A DNA stretch of 64,000 nucleotides from contig JAPPMG010000002.1 in the NCBI GenBank assembly GCA_028819215.1, forward strand, positions 1 to 64,000. Reading direction: 5' to 3'. The translations under genes were made by a program, and so were the position numbers. The DNA is from Bryobacterales bacterium (GTDB lineage: Bacteria; Acidobacteriota; Terriglobia; Bryobacterales; UBA6623). Every line of letters begins with the position of its first letter. Position 1 is the first letter of the stretch. Under the pieces are notes generated by a model. That model saw only the letters and a program-made list of their open reading frames with translations. It made no database searches and had not been told where the DNA came from. Positions 53,801 to 62,302 of this stretch are shown piece by piece.

Positions 53801-53895
53801 CTTCCGCACGAAACAGAAGACAGGACAGCGGCCAGTAGGCCGCCCCACAGTACCGACCGCCGGCTGGCGGCGCGAAGGTATCCGTCCATGCCCAT
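50866..53895 (-). CDS. Large exported PQQ-propeller/HEAT/cytochrome c protein (membrane-bound dehydrogenase type)
   Basis: A 1009-residue protein with three parts. After a leader with twin arginines and a cysteine (SRRSVLWGG, then SVSC) comes a propeller of the putative membrane-bound dehydrogenase family (DENGRLYVAEMRGYP, LHWPSGIACFNGGIFV), about residues 45-420. A HEAT-like helical-repeat region follows, about 480-850. The C-terminal haem-binding domain has a single CATCH motif near residue 886 and the RSLQSNFVNYRL segment. This architecture is well known from Planctomycetes and Verrucomicrobia and also occurs in Acidobacteriota; sugar or alcohol oxidation is assumed, not shown. GGAGACC upstream favours ATG 53895. 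It lies within the block bounded by transposase remnants. Confidence 0.88.
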   Translation of the reverse strand: MGMDGYLRAASRRSVLWGGLLAAVLSSVSCGSRSPIADGLERHEPLSPPEALQAFQLAEGFRLEVAASEPNVTDPIAMTFDENGRLYVAEMRGYPFDPPPGGEPAGRIRLLDDADGDGVFESARVFADRLHWPSGIACFNGGIFVSAAPDIVYLKDTTGDGVADIRRTVFTGFGTDKSEDIVNNLKWGMDHWIYGTTSYNGGTVRHAERAGDRELPLGSEDFRFHPVTEVIEATEGTRGDFGNAFDDWGNRFGSNSGSPVIHAVFPLRHVVEGMEPARLATPILESDRLVFPISDAEPWRAARKTYWSRWVDTTHEMRAQRFPPRELALQGHYTGGAGLGIYRGAAYPAEFHGNAFTPEPAGNLVLRMTVERAGVTFRARRATAGREFLASTDTWFRPVNFANGPDGCLYVVDMYREVIEDPSAIPDEILEHIDYYTGQDMGRIYRIAPTSLERGALPQLGEASISELVALLDHEDGWWRSTAHRLLFERQSVEASAALRASLRRSQSARGRLHALWSLEGLGQLDDGALLRALADPHPAVRQNAVRLSETRLLGSSALSERVASLAADEDPAVRFRVALAVPGMQRGDGTVHLARILRANPGDEWIRAAVLSGARENSLALLDLLLREDSFLANPASPAAVRQLADNVAVRESPDATQAVLTATNKPTGAYGKWIRMAAAAGIASGLARTGSSLPAMRDSGENPELGAAIAEVLAEAPAIAVDKDSGNLPERTEAIRLLSWAPPEAALGALNALLSPDEPAEIQLAAVRSLSAHGGPEVGQILVLGWRTYSPAVRREAVEVLFSRTERLRPYLDALEKGTVEVAHLDPARRAVLMDHPREEIRARARQILARAEVASPEEVIREYRSALVAEGDATRGETVFERECATCHRLGGKGHEVGPDLTERASSQRAELLVDILDPNRSLQSNFVNYRLDTVDGSVVTGILARETPQSVTLRRGEGIEDVVSRSDINTLTSMGLSLMPEGLEDEIGPAEMADLLSFVQSQSLR

Positions 53896-54684
53896 CGGGG
53901 TCTCCAGGTTGGCGCCGGTCATGGCGTTGGGCCCGAGCCTTCCATGTTCCAAAGTCCAGAATCCCGCGCGTCCATCCAGACCCCTGCGATGTCACTTGCG
54001 TGGGCCGACGGCAATCCGCGGCAGACGTGCGGGATGATCAGCCGACCCCAACAACCAAGTCGTTGGGCGCAATCGGGGGCTGTTTGTGTGTCTTCCACCG
54101 GTTCAAGATGCGAGCGGGCCGGAGCGCCTTGGAGCCTCGATGGTGCCAGCGCTATTCTCGCCCTTCGCTGCTGTCAACTCGCAGCCTCCGCCCAGCGACA
54201 TTGCGACTGACCGACGCATTCCGGTCGTCGTCTTGAATTCCAGCGCTTCGGACTCGCCAGCAGAGGTCAGTGCAACGATTTGTTCAGACGTCATCGAGTC
54301 AATTCCAAGCTTCGATTCCCTCCATTATCCGATTGGCTGAGCGCGCCAGACCATTTCACTCATTCGGGTACTCAATCGAGCACCGACCTGCCCGCCGATC
54401 TTGCTGAACGGCCTGATTTCAAAGTGAAGTTGGATCTTGATCACCTGATCGCCGTAGGCACTGCGGCCTTGGGAAAGCCTCGCGTTCTTGACATTAGACT
54501 TCTCTCGCAAGCTGTTTCGAAGCGGACTACCGAATACCACGAATCGTCCCGGCAGGCCCCAGCCTCGGCGATGAACTGTCCTGCGAGCGGAGCAAGTACT
54601 TCGTCCCACCCGTCACGGCGTGGACATCCGACCAAACCCGACGCTGAGGCTCTCGATGGCGCGGGCGCTACCCTGTGAACTGAT
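53896..54684. other. 789-base decayed region without intact gene
   Basis: It contains the AlbA_2-type stub at 54103-54294. To its right, 54325-54640 on the minus strand holds short overlapping frames. One has an FGS-plus-basic segment and another has RSAYGDQV...GGQV, vaguely like MazF or a minimal nucleotidyltransferase; neither is convincing. Composition looks more A/T-rich than in the neighbouring genes. The promoter of the haem protein should be at the left end and that of the TIM-barrel gene at the right end. Confidence 0.4.
54103..54294 (-). pseudogene. N-terminal stub of an AlbA_2/Schlafen-type DNA-binding domain protein
   Basis: A 63-residue frame starts MTSEQIVALTSAGESEALEFK and continues TTTG. 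This is the characteristic N-terminus of AlbA_2 (COG2865-type) proteins, in which ESxxLEFK is followed by a helix and a nucleotide-binding-like fold. After about 27 residues the similarity stops abruptly and the rest is unrelated. No continuation was found in the other two frames. Full proteins are 200-500 residues, so this is a truncated relic, probably of a mobile or defence-associated gene. Confidence 0.5.
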
Positions 54685-55617
54685 ATGCAACTTGGATTCG
54701 TAAGCGCGATCCTGCCGGAGCTCTCGTTCGATGAGGTTTGCCGGATCGGCGCAGCCGAGGGTTATGACTGCATCGAAGTGATGTGCTGGCCGCCAGGCAA
54801 GGCGGAGCGCCGCTATGCCGGCGTAACCCACATCGACACCGCGACGCTAGACGACGCTGGTGTCGACCACATCCATGCAACGCTTGATAGCCGCGGCATC
54901 CGGATCAGCGGCCTCGGATACTACCCCAACCCGCTCGCGCCGGACAACGAAGAGTCACAAGTCGCGCAAGAGCACATCCGCTCTGTCATCCGAGCCGCCC
55001 GCGCGCTCGGCCTGTCGACCGTCAACACCTTCGTCGGCCGGGACTGGACTCAGTCCGTAGACGAAAACTGGCCGCGATTCCTCGATGTCTGGCGTCCGCT
55101 GATCGCATACGCCGAGGAATACGAAGTTCGCGTCGGAATCGAGAACTGCCCGATGATTTTTACCCGCGATGAATGGCCGGGGGGCAAGAATCTTGCCTGC
55201 TCGCCGGCCATCTGGCGGCGCATGTTCGAGGACATCCCCAGCGCCTCGTTCGGACTCAACTACGATCCTTCGCATCCGACTTGGATGCAGATGGACGCCA
55301 TCGCCCCATTGCGCGACTTCAGCGATCGCATCTTCCACGTTCACGCCAAGGACGTGCGCGTGGACCAGGAGCTGCTCGACGACGTCGGCATCCTGGCGTA
55401 TCCTCTCCAGTTCCACACGCCCAAACTCCCCGGGCTGGGCGACGTCGACTGGGGTCGGTTCTTCTCCGTCCTGACTTCGACTGGCTACGACGGCCCGGTT
55501 TGCGTGGAGGTGGAGGATCGCGCTTACGAGGGCTCCTTGGCAGACCGCAAGCTGTCACTGCGACAGAGCGCTGGCTTCCTGCGGCAGTACATCCCGAGAC
55601 GCAGCGGGCTATCTTGA
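54685..55617 (+). CDS. Sugar phosphate isomerase/epimerase family TIM-barrel protein
   Basis: A 310-residue cytoplasmic barrel of the AP-endonuclease-2/xylose-isomerase-like superfamily. Metal-site residues are seen in VGIENCPM (glutamate), [10 protein letters not shown] (aspartate and histidine), FHVHAKD (histidine) and VCVEVEDR (terminal glutamate). Unlike the four other barrels of this group in the window it has no leader. ATG 54685 has no obvious ribosome-binding site. The substrate is unknown; related enzymes epimerise or isomerise ketoses and inosose. It converges on the large propeller/PHP gene. Confidence 0.88.
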   Translation: MQLGFVSAILPELSFDEVCRIGAAEGYDCIEVMCWPPGKAERRYAGVTHIDTATLDDAGVDHIHATLDSRGIRISGLGYYPNPLAPDNEESQVAQEHIRSVIRAARALGLSTVNTFVGRDWTQSVDENWPRFLDVWRPLIAYAEEYEVRVGIENCPMIFTRDEWPGGKNLACSPAIWRRMFEDIPSASFGLNYDPSHPTWMQMDAIAPLRDFSDRIFHVHAKDVRVDQELLDDVGILAYPLQFHTPKLPGLGDVDWGRFFSVLTSTGYDGPVCVEVEDRAYEGSLADRKLSLRQSAGFLRQYIPRRSGLS

Positions 55618-55755
55618 ACTTCACCCGGCAATTACAAGCCAGTTGCCTCCGCCGGAATCAGTTGGAGCCCAGTCGAATCTGGGTCGGTTTCCGTCGCATC
55701 TAGGTACGCTAAGCGCTTGGTCCACTCGTGCGGTCTGGACATAGAGCACGCCTGA

Positions 55756-58686
55756 CTAACTGCCGGAGCCACTCGTGATCCAGATGGGCGAGGACCAAGC
55801 CAGCTGTCCGTCTGCTTGCTGGACGCGCACGTAGTAGTAGTTCTCACCGTCGCCTGGACTGTTGTCAGTGAACTCGAGAGAGACCTCCCGGCCGAGATTC
55901 TGGCGGTTGAGGACGAATTCTTGGTTCCTGATGATGTCGATCTGGCGGATCGGCTCGGTTCCGATCACGTGGATCCAGAGGCGGAATGTTCCGCTGACGC
56001 TCGCGATGTCGCCTTGCAGGAACTCCCTGCCACCTGCTCGCATCCTGTAGTCGAGGACGATGTTGTCCGTCGCCCCATAGGAGTGGCGTTTCCGCATGGC
56101 CTCGAGCAGGCCCGCACGGCTGCCGTCCTCGGAGATCGTGCACGCGAAGGAAATGTGCGTCGAGACGTGATCCGACGCCGCCTGAACGCCCAGCTTGTAG
56201 CCCTTGGCCCAAGCGTTCCACACCACGCCATCCGACTGGAAGCCACCAGGCGCGGAGCTGGGGTTGCCGCTAATCGCACCTCGTGGGGCTCCCTCGTACT
56301 CTGCCGAGTACCGATCTCCCTGGTAGATCTCGACCAGCGGCTCCACGTCCGGATCGTTGTCGCGCCAGTCGGTCCCCATCCTTGTGGAGGACGATGTGTG
56401 GGGAATGCTTATGCCGTCATTCTCCTTCAGGTAGGCGTAAAGATCCTTCGTGCCGACTGGCTCCGGATTTGCGTAGCGATCCGTCACGGAATCGCTCGAG
56501 AACGGGAATCCCCCACCGAACTCTTGGCGGGACACGCGGAGCGGCCTCACGCCGCGCTTAGCGAACAGGATGTTGCGGTGGCCGTTCGGAAAGGTCACGG
56601 AGCGCTCGTACGCGAACAACGGGACAAACTTCCCCGGCAGGTGGAAGTTGTCCGCCATTTGCTGCAGCAGGAAGTCGTGGTACTCGTCGTCAGGGCCGCC
56701 GAGGAAGTTGTGCTCCGAATTTGCGTAGAAGTCGAGACCGGCCGCGTCAAGCGCATAACGGTAGGCCTGCAGCAGCGATCCGTCGTTGATGCCATCCATC
56801 GAGAATTCCGTATGGCGGTGAGTGTCCCCCCGGTAGATGGCATAGGTCGAGCCGCCCGAGCGAATGCGATAGCTCCTGATCGTCTCGAGGTCCCGCTCTT
56901 CGTTTGGGTGGATCGGGTAGACGGAGATTTCCGGCTGGCGTCGGGGCTGGAGGGCGGACCGGCCCCCGCCCTGAACCGGCGGCAGCTTGCCGACGTAGAC
57001 ATGGGACTGCTCGGCGATCATGTGGTCGTAGTCGCGCCCGTCCGTGGGCCACGCCGCCACAATGCCGCCGTCGCTCGCCGCTGCGAAACCGCTTCGCACA
57101 TCGAGCCGACCCGCGCTGTTCGGGAAGTACACCGGCGGGCCCCAGCCGCCCTCGGAGTAAGGAACGCCCCACATTTCCCAAGTCGCGTAATAGCTCCAGT
57201 GATCGGAAATGGTGTCCAAGACCCTAGGCGTGCGGTGGCGGAAGAAGATCCACGCCCCGCCATTGCCGTCGATCTGGATCACGGGCGAGTCGTTGCGGTC
57301 TTGAGCCAGCCCGGGCGGGAGCGCATCGAGAAGCGGAACGTCAGGCTCAAGCCATCGGCCACCATCGCGGACGGCGACCCCGATGGACCGCCATGCGTAC
57401 AGGCGCGTGCCCTCCGACTCGAGCCCGAACCCATCATCCTTGCCCCATTGAGTGCCGCTCTCTGACCATGTAGCCCATAGGCGGTCCTCGCCGTCGACTG
57501 CTAGGCTGACGTGGGCCTCGAACTTCGGCGTGTCCGCAAGGGGAACGACCGGCCCCCAAGCCCCTCCGGAAAATCGGCGGGTCAGGATGTCGTAATTGCC
57601 CTTGTCGTACGTGTCCCACGCGACATGGACCGCGCCCGTGCTGTCGGCGGCGATCGCGGGCTCCCAGTCATTGGAACTCGACGTGGACACCGCTTCCGGT
57701 TCGGACCATGAGTCCCCACCGCGAAAGCGGGCGAGGATGTGCGAACGGCCATCCCGGAATCCCTGCCATACGACCCACACACGGCCGAGCGCGTCAGTGG
57801 TAACGCTGTGATAGAGGTCCGGCTGCGGAGCTGCCGTCAGGCGCTCGACAGCAGACCAGTCGCCGCTTGCGGTGTCAAGGCTGCGGGCATACAGGTCGCG
57901 ATTGCCTTCGACCTGATCGGACCACACTACCCAGACCCTGCCGGAGCCGTCGCGGGCGACCTTCGCCAAGAACACATCACCCGGCCTCTCCGTAACGACC
58001 TGCGCGGCCTCCCAGCGATCACCGTCGTAGTGGCGTAGGAAAACCTCGTTGGCCGAGTCGCGGTAGCCGACCCAAGCAACCCAGACTTGGCCGCCCGGCC
58101 CTGTTGCCACCGCTGCGAAGTCGTTTTGGTATCGCTCGTCCGTGATCCGCTCGGAAGTGACCGCAGACCCAACAGTGACACGGCCGTCCAAGAACCGAAG
58201 CGTTCCCCCCGGCCCTAAGCGGGCCATGGGGAAGCTGAAACCGCCCTGCTCGGTGTCAAAGTCCAAGCGTGTCCCACCACCGGTCCGGAGTCGAAGCAAC
58301 AAGCCCGGATTGAAGACGTTCACGGGCGTGCCCGTGACGGGCTGGGGCTTTTCGGGAGGATGCCCGAAGCTGGGTCCCTGCCATGTCTCCAGTTCCCACG
58401 AGTCGGGTCCGATCACGTCCGAAGGACGGGGGCGCAGGCTCGTCAGCGACTCGATCGTGCCCCCGACCGCTGAGACCCGACCATGCCAGAGCCCTGCGGC
58501 GGAAGTCTCTGCCGGCGGGAACCATCTGGCTCCCGGCGGCTGGGAGAGGGTCGCCGGTGCCTCGTCACCGATTCCGAGCTCGATGCGGAGCGTCACAAGC
58601 GATGGATCGTCGAATGGTGCCGCTGCCAGAAAGCAGGATCCGGCAAAGAACATCGAGGCAAGGCTCCTAAGGCAGCAGCGCAGCAT
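55756..58686 (-). CDS. Exported propeller protein with PHP/DUF3604-like metal-binding domain
   Basis: A 976-residue protein. It has a signal peptide (SMFFAGSCFLAAA), and residues about 170-560 consist of repeated blades with VWVVWSD, VWVVWQGF, VHVAWDTYD and LWATWSESG strands, each about 50-60 residues apart, like a sialidase/BNR-type propeller. At about 618-628 the motif GDTHRHTEFS opens a PHP-like phosphoesterase domain of the DUF3604 type, with later histidines in NSEHNFLGG, IPHTSSS and SDHVSTH. A short beta domain ends the protein. ATG 58686 is used because the longer frame lacks a signal peptide at its N-terminus. The activity is unknown; a secreted phosphoesterase or esterase bound to a polymer is one possibility. 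Confidence 0.83.
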   Translation of the reverse strand: MLRCCLRSLASMFFAGSCFLAAAPFDDPSLVTLRIELGIGDEAPATLSQPPGARWFPPAETSAAGLWHGRVSAVGGTIESLTSLRPRPSDVIGPDSWELETWQGPSFGHPPEKPQPVTGTPVNVFNPGLLLRLRTGGGTRLDFDTEQGGFSFPMARLGPGGTLRFLDGRVTVGSAVTSERITDERYQNDFAAVATGPGGQVWVAWVGYRDSANEVFLRHYDGDRWEAAQVVTERPGDVFLAKVARDGSGRVWVVWSDQVEGNRDLYARSLDTASGDWSAVERLTAAPQPDLYHSVTTDALGRVWVVWQGFRDGRSHILARFRGGDSWSEPEAVSTSSSNDWEPAIAADSTGAVHVAWDTYDKGNYDILTRRFSGGAWGPVVPLADTPKFEAHVSLAVDGEDRLWATWSESGTQWGKDDGFGLESEGTRLYAWRSIGVAVRDGGRWLEPDVPLLDALPPGLAQDRNDSPVIQIDGNGGAWIFFRHRTPRVLDTISDHWSYYATWEMWGVPYSEGGWGPPVYFPNSAGRLDVRSGFAAASDGGIVAAWPTDGRDYDHMIAEQSHVYVGKLPPVQGGGRSALQPRRQPEISVYPIHPNEERDLETIRSYRIRSGGSTYAIYRGDTHRHTEFSMDGINDGSLLQAYRYALDAAGLDFYANSEHNFLGGPDDEYHDFLLQQMADNFHLPGKFVPLFAYERSVTFPNGHRNILFAKRGVRPLRVSRQEFGGGFPFSSDSVTDRYANPEPVGTKDLYAYLKENDGISIPHTSSSTRMGTDWRDNDPDVEPLVEIYQGDRYSAEYEGAPRGAISGNPSSAPGGFQSDGVVWNAWAKGYKLGVQAASDHVSTHISFACTISEDGSRAGLLEAMRKRHSYGATDNIVLDYRMRAGGREFLQGDIASVSGTFRLWIHVIGTEPIRQIDIIRNQEFVLNRQNLGREVSLEFTDNSPGDGENYYYVRVQQADGQLAWSSPIWITSGSGS

Positions 58687-59082
58687 CGCGCCGAGTATAT
58701 CAGCGGGCGATTTGCGGGGAGGACACGCTTGTGCCTTGTCGCGATCGCGGATCTGCGCCGGCATGTGCGATTCGGACGGCGACGCCTCCTAGCAGGACGG
58801 CGCGGCTGCCGTGGACGGTCTCGGGCGGGAGCGGGAGAGGTTGGCGATGGTCTTGCGCTGCATGCGCTTGCCCTCGCGGCAGGCTTGGCGGAGCGGCACG
58901 GCCGGGGGGCTGTTGCGATTGGGGATGGACTCGACGTGAAAGGCCACGGCGCTTAGACGGAAGCAAGCATGCAATCTAGCGAATCCCTGGGGCTTCGGAA
59001 TGCATAGAAGTGAAAGCATTTGCGGCCGATTGAAACCTATCGAGACTACATGAAGTTCAGGCTATGCGCCCAGCTAGCCGCT
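58687..59082. other. Intergenic region carrying the N-terminal transposase remnant
   Basis: Apart from the relic at 58700-58950 there is no gene. A six-pair hairpin (AGCCGC/GCGGCT) overlaps the glyS stop at 59076-59095 and could help end the glyQ-glyS transcript. Confidence 0.45.
58700..58950 (-). pseudogene. N-terminal remnant of an IS1634-like transposase
   Basis: The minus strand reads AFHVESIPNRNSPPAVPLRQ, then EGKRMQRKTIANLSR. This is the start of IS1634-type transposases (VPNRxSPPAxLLRE ... KxRTxANLS). Immediately afterwards the reading frame must shift by one base to continue as LPPETVHGSRAVLLGGVAV, which is the expected next segment. A single-base loss has therefore inactivated it. 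Similarity ends near 58700, just before the start of the propeller/PHP gene. The matching C-terminal half is found on the same strand 8 kb away. Confidence 0.65.
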
Positions 59083-61152
59083 CTAGGCAGCGGCTGGCCC
59101 CGCGTCGATCAGCGAGAAGTCAGCAATAGTGGACAGAGCCCTCAGCATGCTCGCTAAGAACACCAAACGGTTAAGGCGCACGGCGTCGTCCTCGGCCATC
59201 ACCAGGACATCGTCGAAATAGCGGTCCAAGGCCGGTCGCAGAGTCGCGATCGCTCGCAGCGAGGTTGCGTAGTCGCGCTTGGCGTTGCATTCCGCAATCC
59301 TGGCCCCTACGGGCTGCAGCGACGCGTGCAGGTCCGCCTCTGCCCCGTCCTCCAGCAATGCCAGGTCTAGCTTCGCGCCGTGCACCGATTCTGCCGTTCC
59401 GGACTGCTCCAAGATATTCCGGATCCGCTTGAAACTGACCGCCAGAGCCTCGAAGTCGGAGGTGTGGCGCACTTCGGCCAAGGCTCGCGCCCGCGCCAGT
59501 ACGTCGACTGGCACAGCGTCGGAGGCGGCCAAGACGGCATCGGCGGAATCCGCACCGAACCCGCCCGATTCCTGCAACCAGAAGCGCAGACGATCCAAGA
59601 GGAAGTCTCGCAGCTTCGGCGCGTTGTCGCCGGCACAGGCGATCGCTACCAAGCGATCCAGCGAGATCGCCAGAGAGCCTTCGAGGACGATGCGTATCAC
59701 GCCGAGAGCCGCCCGGCGCAGTGCTAGCGGATCCTTGGATCCGGTAGGCATCAAGCCGATCCGAAACATCCCGCCAAGAGTCGCGAGCCTGTCAGCCAGC
59801 GATACCAGCTGCCCGACTAGCGATCGTGGGATAGGACCCGAGCCACCGGCAGGCAAGTAGTGGTCGTAAATCGCATCAGCCACCTCTTGCGACTCCCCCT
59901 GCGCGGTTGCGTAAAGGCCTCCGATCTTGCCTTGGAGTTCCGGGAACTCCCCCACCATCTCCGTCGTCAGGTCGGTCTTGGCCAGACGTGCGGCGCGGAG
60001 GGCGCCCTTCGCATCGCTTGCGTCCACGGACAGAGCTTCGTTCAGGTGCGCGACCGCTTCGAGGTTGGTCTCGGTCTTGGACCAGTAACTGCCCAGCGAG
60101 GCTTGGAACGTGACTGCCTTCAGTTCTTCAAGACGATCGGACAGCGAACTCCGCTGGTCAAACTGCCAGAAGAAGCGGGCATCATTGAATCTGGCCCGCA
60201 GAACGCGCTCGTGACCCCTGCGAATGACACCATCGGTGTCGCTGGCAGAGTTCGCGATGGCTACGAATCGATTCGTCATCGCCCCTGAGCTGTCCTCCAC
60301 GGCGAAGTACTTTTGATGGACGAGCATGACCGTCTCGAGCACCTCCTCGGGAAGGTCCAGATAGCTCTCATCAAAGCTCCCCAAGACCGCCGTTGGATGC
60401 TCCGTCTCGAACACCAATGTCTGCAGCAACCGCTGGTTGCACCGCAGTTCGTAGCCCGCCGGCAACAGCGCCTCGGCGTCTGCAACGATCTTCGACGCCC
60501 GGCCTTCGGCGGCAAGGAGCACTGCATTGGCGCGCAAGCCAGACCGATACTCTTCGGCCGAGTTGACAGTGATCGGCCCGGTACCGAGCCGCCGGTGCCC
60601 CCACGTGACATTGCCGGACCGGACCCCAGCGAACTCAACGGGAACGACATCGCCATCGAGTAGCGCCACCAACCAGCGAATCGGCCGGATGAATCGAGGG
60701 CTGCCCTTGCCCATCCAGTACATGCTGCGTGGAAAGCGCACGCCGAGCACCACGTCCGCCAGCACGCGAGCCAGCAGGTCGTGCGTTCGCTGACCGGCGA
60801 TGGTGCGCCGCAGTGTGAGCTTGCCATCGTCGCCAAGTTCAAGCTCCTCGACCGCGACACCCGCCTTGCGGGCGAATCCCAGCGCCGCGCGCGTGGGATT
60901 GCCATCGGGATCGAAGGCGATCTGCTTCGATGGTCCCGTGAGTGTCTCGGTCCGGTCGCGCTGCCGATCGGGCAGGCCCTCCGCAACCAGCGCCAGGCGG
61001 CGCGGTGTGGCATCGACCGAGATTTGTCCCTCGCACTTGAGGTCGAGCTCGCGCAGAGCCGACCGGAAGCCCTTTTCCAAGTCCCGCATCGCCCCCGGCA
61101 CCAAGCGAGCCGGGATCTCCTCGGTGCCGACTTCGAGCAGCAGGTTGCTCAC
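59083..61152 (-). CDS. glyS: Glycyl-tRNA synthetase beta subunit
   Basis: A 689-residue beta subunit of the heterotetrameric bacterial glycyl-tRNA synthetase. The N-terminus [15 protein letters not shown] is the family signature. HD-like and anticodon-binding regions follow, including [28 protein letters not shown] and [23 protein letters not shown] segments. The start is GTG 61152, overlapping the glyQ stop as GTGA; the longer frame to 61191 would run into glyQ. Coupled expression ensures equal amounts of both subunits. Confidence 0.96.
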   Translation of the reverse strand: MSNLLLEVGTEEIPARLVPGAMRDLEKGFRSALRELDLKCEGQISVDATPRRLALVAEGLPDRQRDRTETLTGPSKQIAFDPDGNPTRAALGFARKAGVAVEELELGDDGKLTLRRTIAGQRTHDLLARVLADVVLGVRFPRSMYWMGKGSPRFIRPIRWLVALLDGDVVPVEFAGVRSGNVTWGHRRLGTGPITVNSAEEYRSGLRANAVLLAAEGRASKIVADAEALLPAGYELRCNQRLLQTLVFETEHPTAVLGSFDESYLDLPEEVLETVMLVHQKYFAVEDSSGAMTNRFVAIANSASDTDGVIRRGHERVLRARFNDARFFWQFDQRSSLSDRLEELKAVTFQASLGSYWSKTETNLEAVAHLNEALSVDASDAKGALRAARLAKTDLTTEMVGEFPELQGKIGGLYATAQGESQEVADAIYDHYLPAGGSGPIPRSLVGQLVSLADRLATLGGMFRIGLMPTGSKDPLALRRAALGVIRIVLEGSLAISLDRLVAIACAGDNAPKLRDFLLDRLRFWLQESGGFGADSADAVLAASDAVPVDVLARARALAEVRHTSDFEALAVSFKRIRNILEQSGTAESVHGAKLDLALLEDGAEADLHASLQPVGARIAECNAKRDYATSLRAIATLRPALDRYFDDVLVMAEDDAVRLNRLVFLASMLRALSTIADFSLIDAGPAAA

Positions 61153-62051
61153 ACTGCCTCCCCAGCCGAGTAGCGCTGTTGATCGACCCACGCCTTGGCG
61201 ACCGCAACCGCCAAGTTGCGCACTCGCTGGATCACCTGGGCGCGCTCGGTGACGCTAATCGCGCCCCGCGCCTGCAGCGTGTTGAACAAGTGCGAGCATT
61301 TCAAGGTCTGGTCGAAGGCGGCCAACAGCGGAAAACGCCGGCGTTCCAAAGGCGCTAGCTCGCTCGCATAGCGCTCGAGGAGCCGCTTGCACTCGGCTTC
61401 GTGCAAGTTGAACTCCTCCCAGACAAAGCCGACGTCGGCCTCCTCGAAGTTATACGCGGAATACTGCTCCTCGTCGGCCAGCCTCACGTCGGCGTAGGTC
61501 CAGCGGTCATTCCAGCGGATGTCGTAGACGCTCTCGACGTCTTGGATAAACGCCGCCAAGCGCTCCAGGCCGTAGGTGAGCTCGGCGGGAACGACATCCA
61601 AGTCCAATCCGCCGCACTGTTGGAAGTAGGTGAACTGCGTGATCTCAAGGCCATCCAGCATGACCTGCCAGCCCACGCCCCAGGCCCCCAATGTCGGCGA
61701 CTCCCAATTGTCCTCTTCCAATTTGCAATCGTGCTTTGACAGGTCAATCCCGATCTCTTCCAAGCTCTTGAGATAGAGATCCACAACGTCTTCCGGCGCG
61801 GGCTTTAGGATCACCTGCAATTGCATGTGCTTGTACAGGCGGTTGGGGTTCTCGCCGTACCGCCCATCGGCCGGACGGCGACTAGGCTGCACATAGGCAA
61901 CGTTGTAGGGCTCGCTGCCGAGCACGCGCAGGAAAGTCTCCGGGCACATCGTCCCTGCGCCGACCTCGCAGTCGAACGGCTCTTGGATGATGCAGCCCTG
62001 CCTGGCCCAGTACGCCTTCAGGCGCATCACGATCTCTTGGAACGTCAGCAT
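61149..62051 (-). CDS. glyQ: Glycyl-tRNA synthetase alpha subunit
   Basis: A 300-residue catalytic alpha subunit (class II). The beginning [19 protein letters not shown] and the motifs [25 protein letters not shown] and [22 protein letters not shown] are diagnostic. It uses glycine and ATP to charge tRNA-Gly together with GlyS. GGAGCTCCC before ATG 62051 gives the start, which agrees with other GlyQ proteins; the frame open to 62114 is not needed. No T-box leader is recognisable upstream. Confidence 0.97.
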   Translation of the reverse strand: MLTFQEIVMRLKAYWARQGCIIQEPFDCEVGAGTMCPETFLRVLGSEPYNVAYVQPSRRPADGRYGENPNRLYKHMQLQVILKPAPEDVVDLYLKSLEEIGIDLSKHDCKLEEDNWESPTLGAWGVGWQVMLDGLEITQFTYFQQCGGLDLDVVPAELTYGLERLAAFIQDVESVYDIRWNDRWTYADVRLADEEQYSAYNFEEADVGFVWEEFNLHEAECKRLLERYASELAPLERRRFPLLAAFDQTLKCSHLFNTLQARGAISVTERAQVIQRVRNLAVAVAKAWVDQQRYSAGEAV

Positions 62052-62302
62052 GGGAGCTCCACGCGCCTCAGAGGCAGAGGCTGGACCAACTCCGGGTCGG
62101 AGTGCCGGGCTCAAAATTTGAGAATAGCACTCGCTGGGATTTTGAAACCTCGGCTTGGACCGCCCCGATTACGGTATCCGGAACTAGCTCGGATCGCGTT
62201 GGCCCGCTATCCGTGCCTTGGATCAAGGGCCGGAGGAGAACGTAACGGTTTCGCGGACCTTGCCCGGTTGGAGTGGTCGGGGCCTAGTCGCTGGCCGACC
62301 GC

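Noticed and set aside
54325-54609. Minimal nucleotidyltransferase (FGS motif) reading of a minus-strand frame
   Set aside because: VVFGSPLRNSLREKS resembles the motif start, but the obligatory DxD that should follow is missing in all frames, so it is not called as a gene.
55816-57465. 549-codon plus-strand frame opposite the propeller/PHP gene
   Set aside because: Despite its length it has no recognisable fold, while the minus-strand frame has a signal peptide, blades and a metal motif. It is an antisense shadow.
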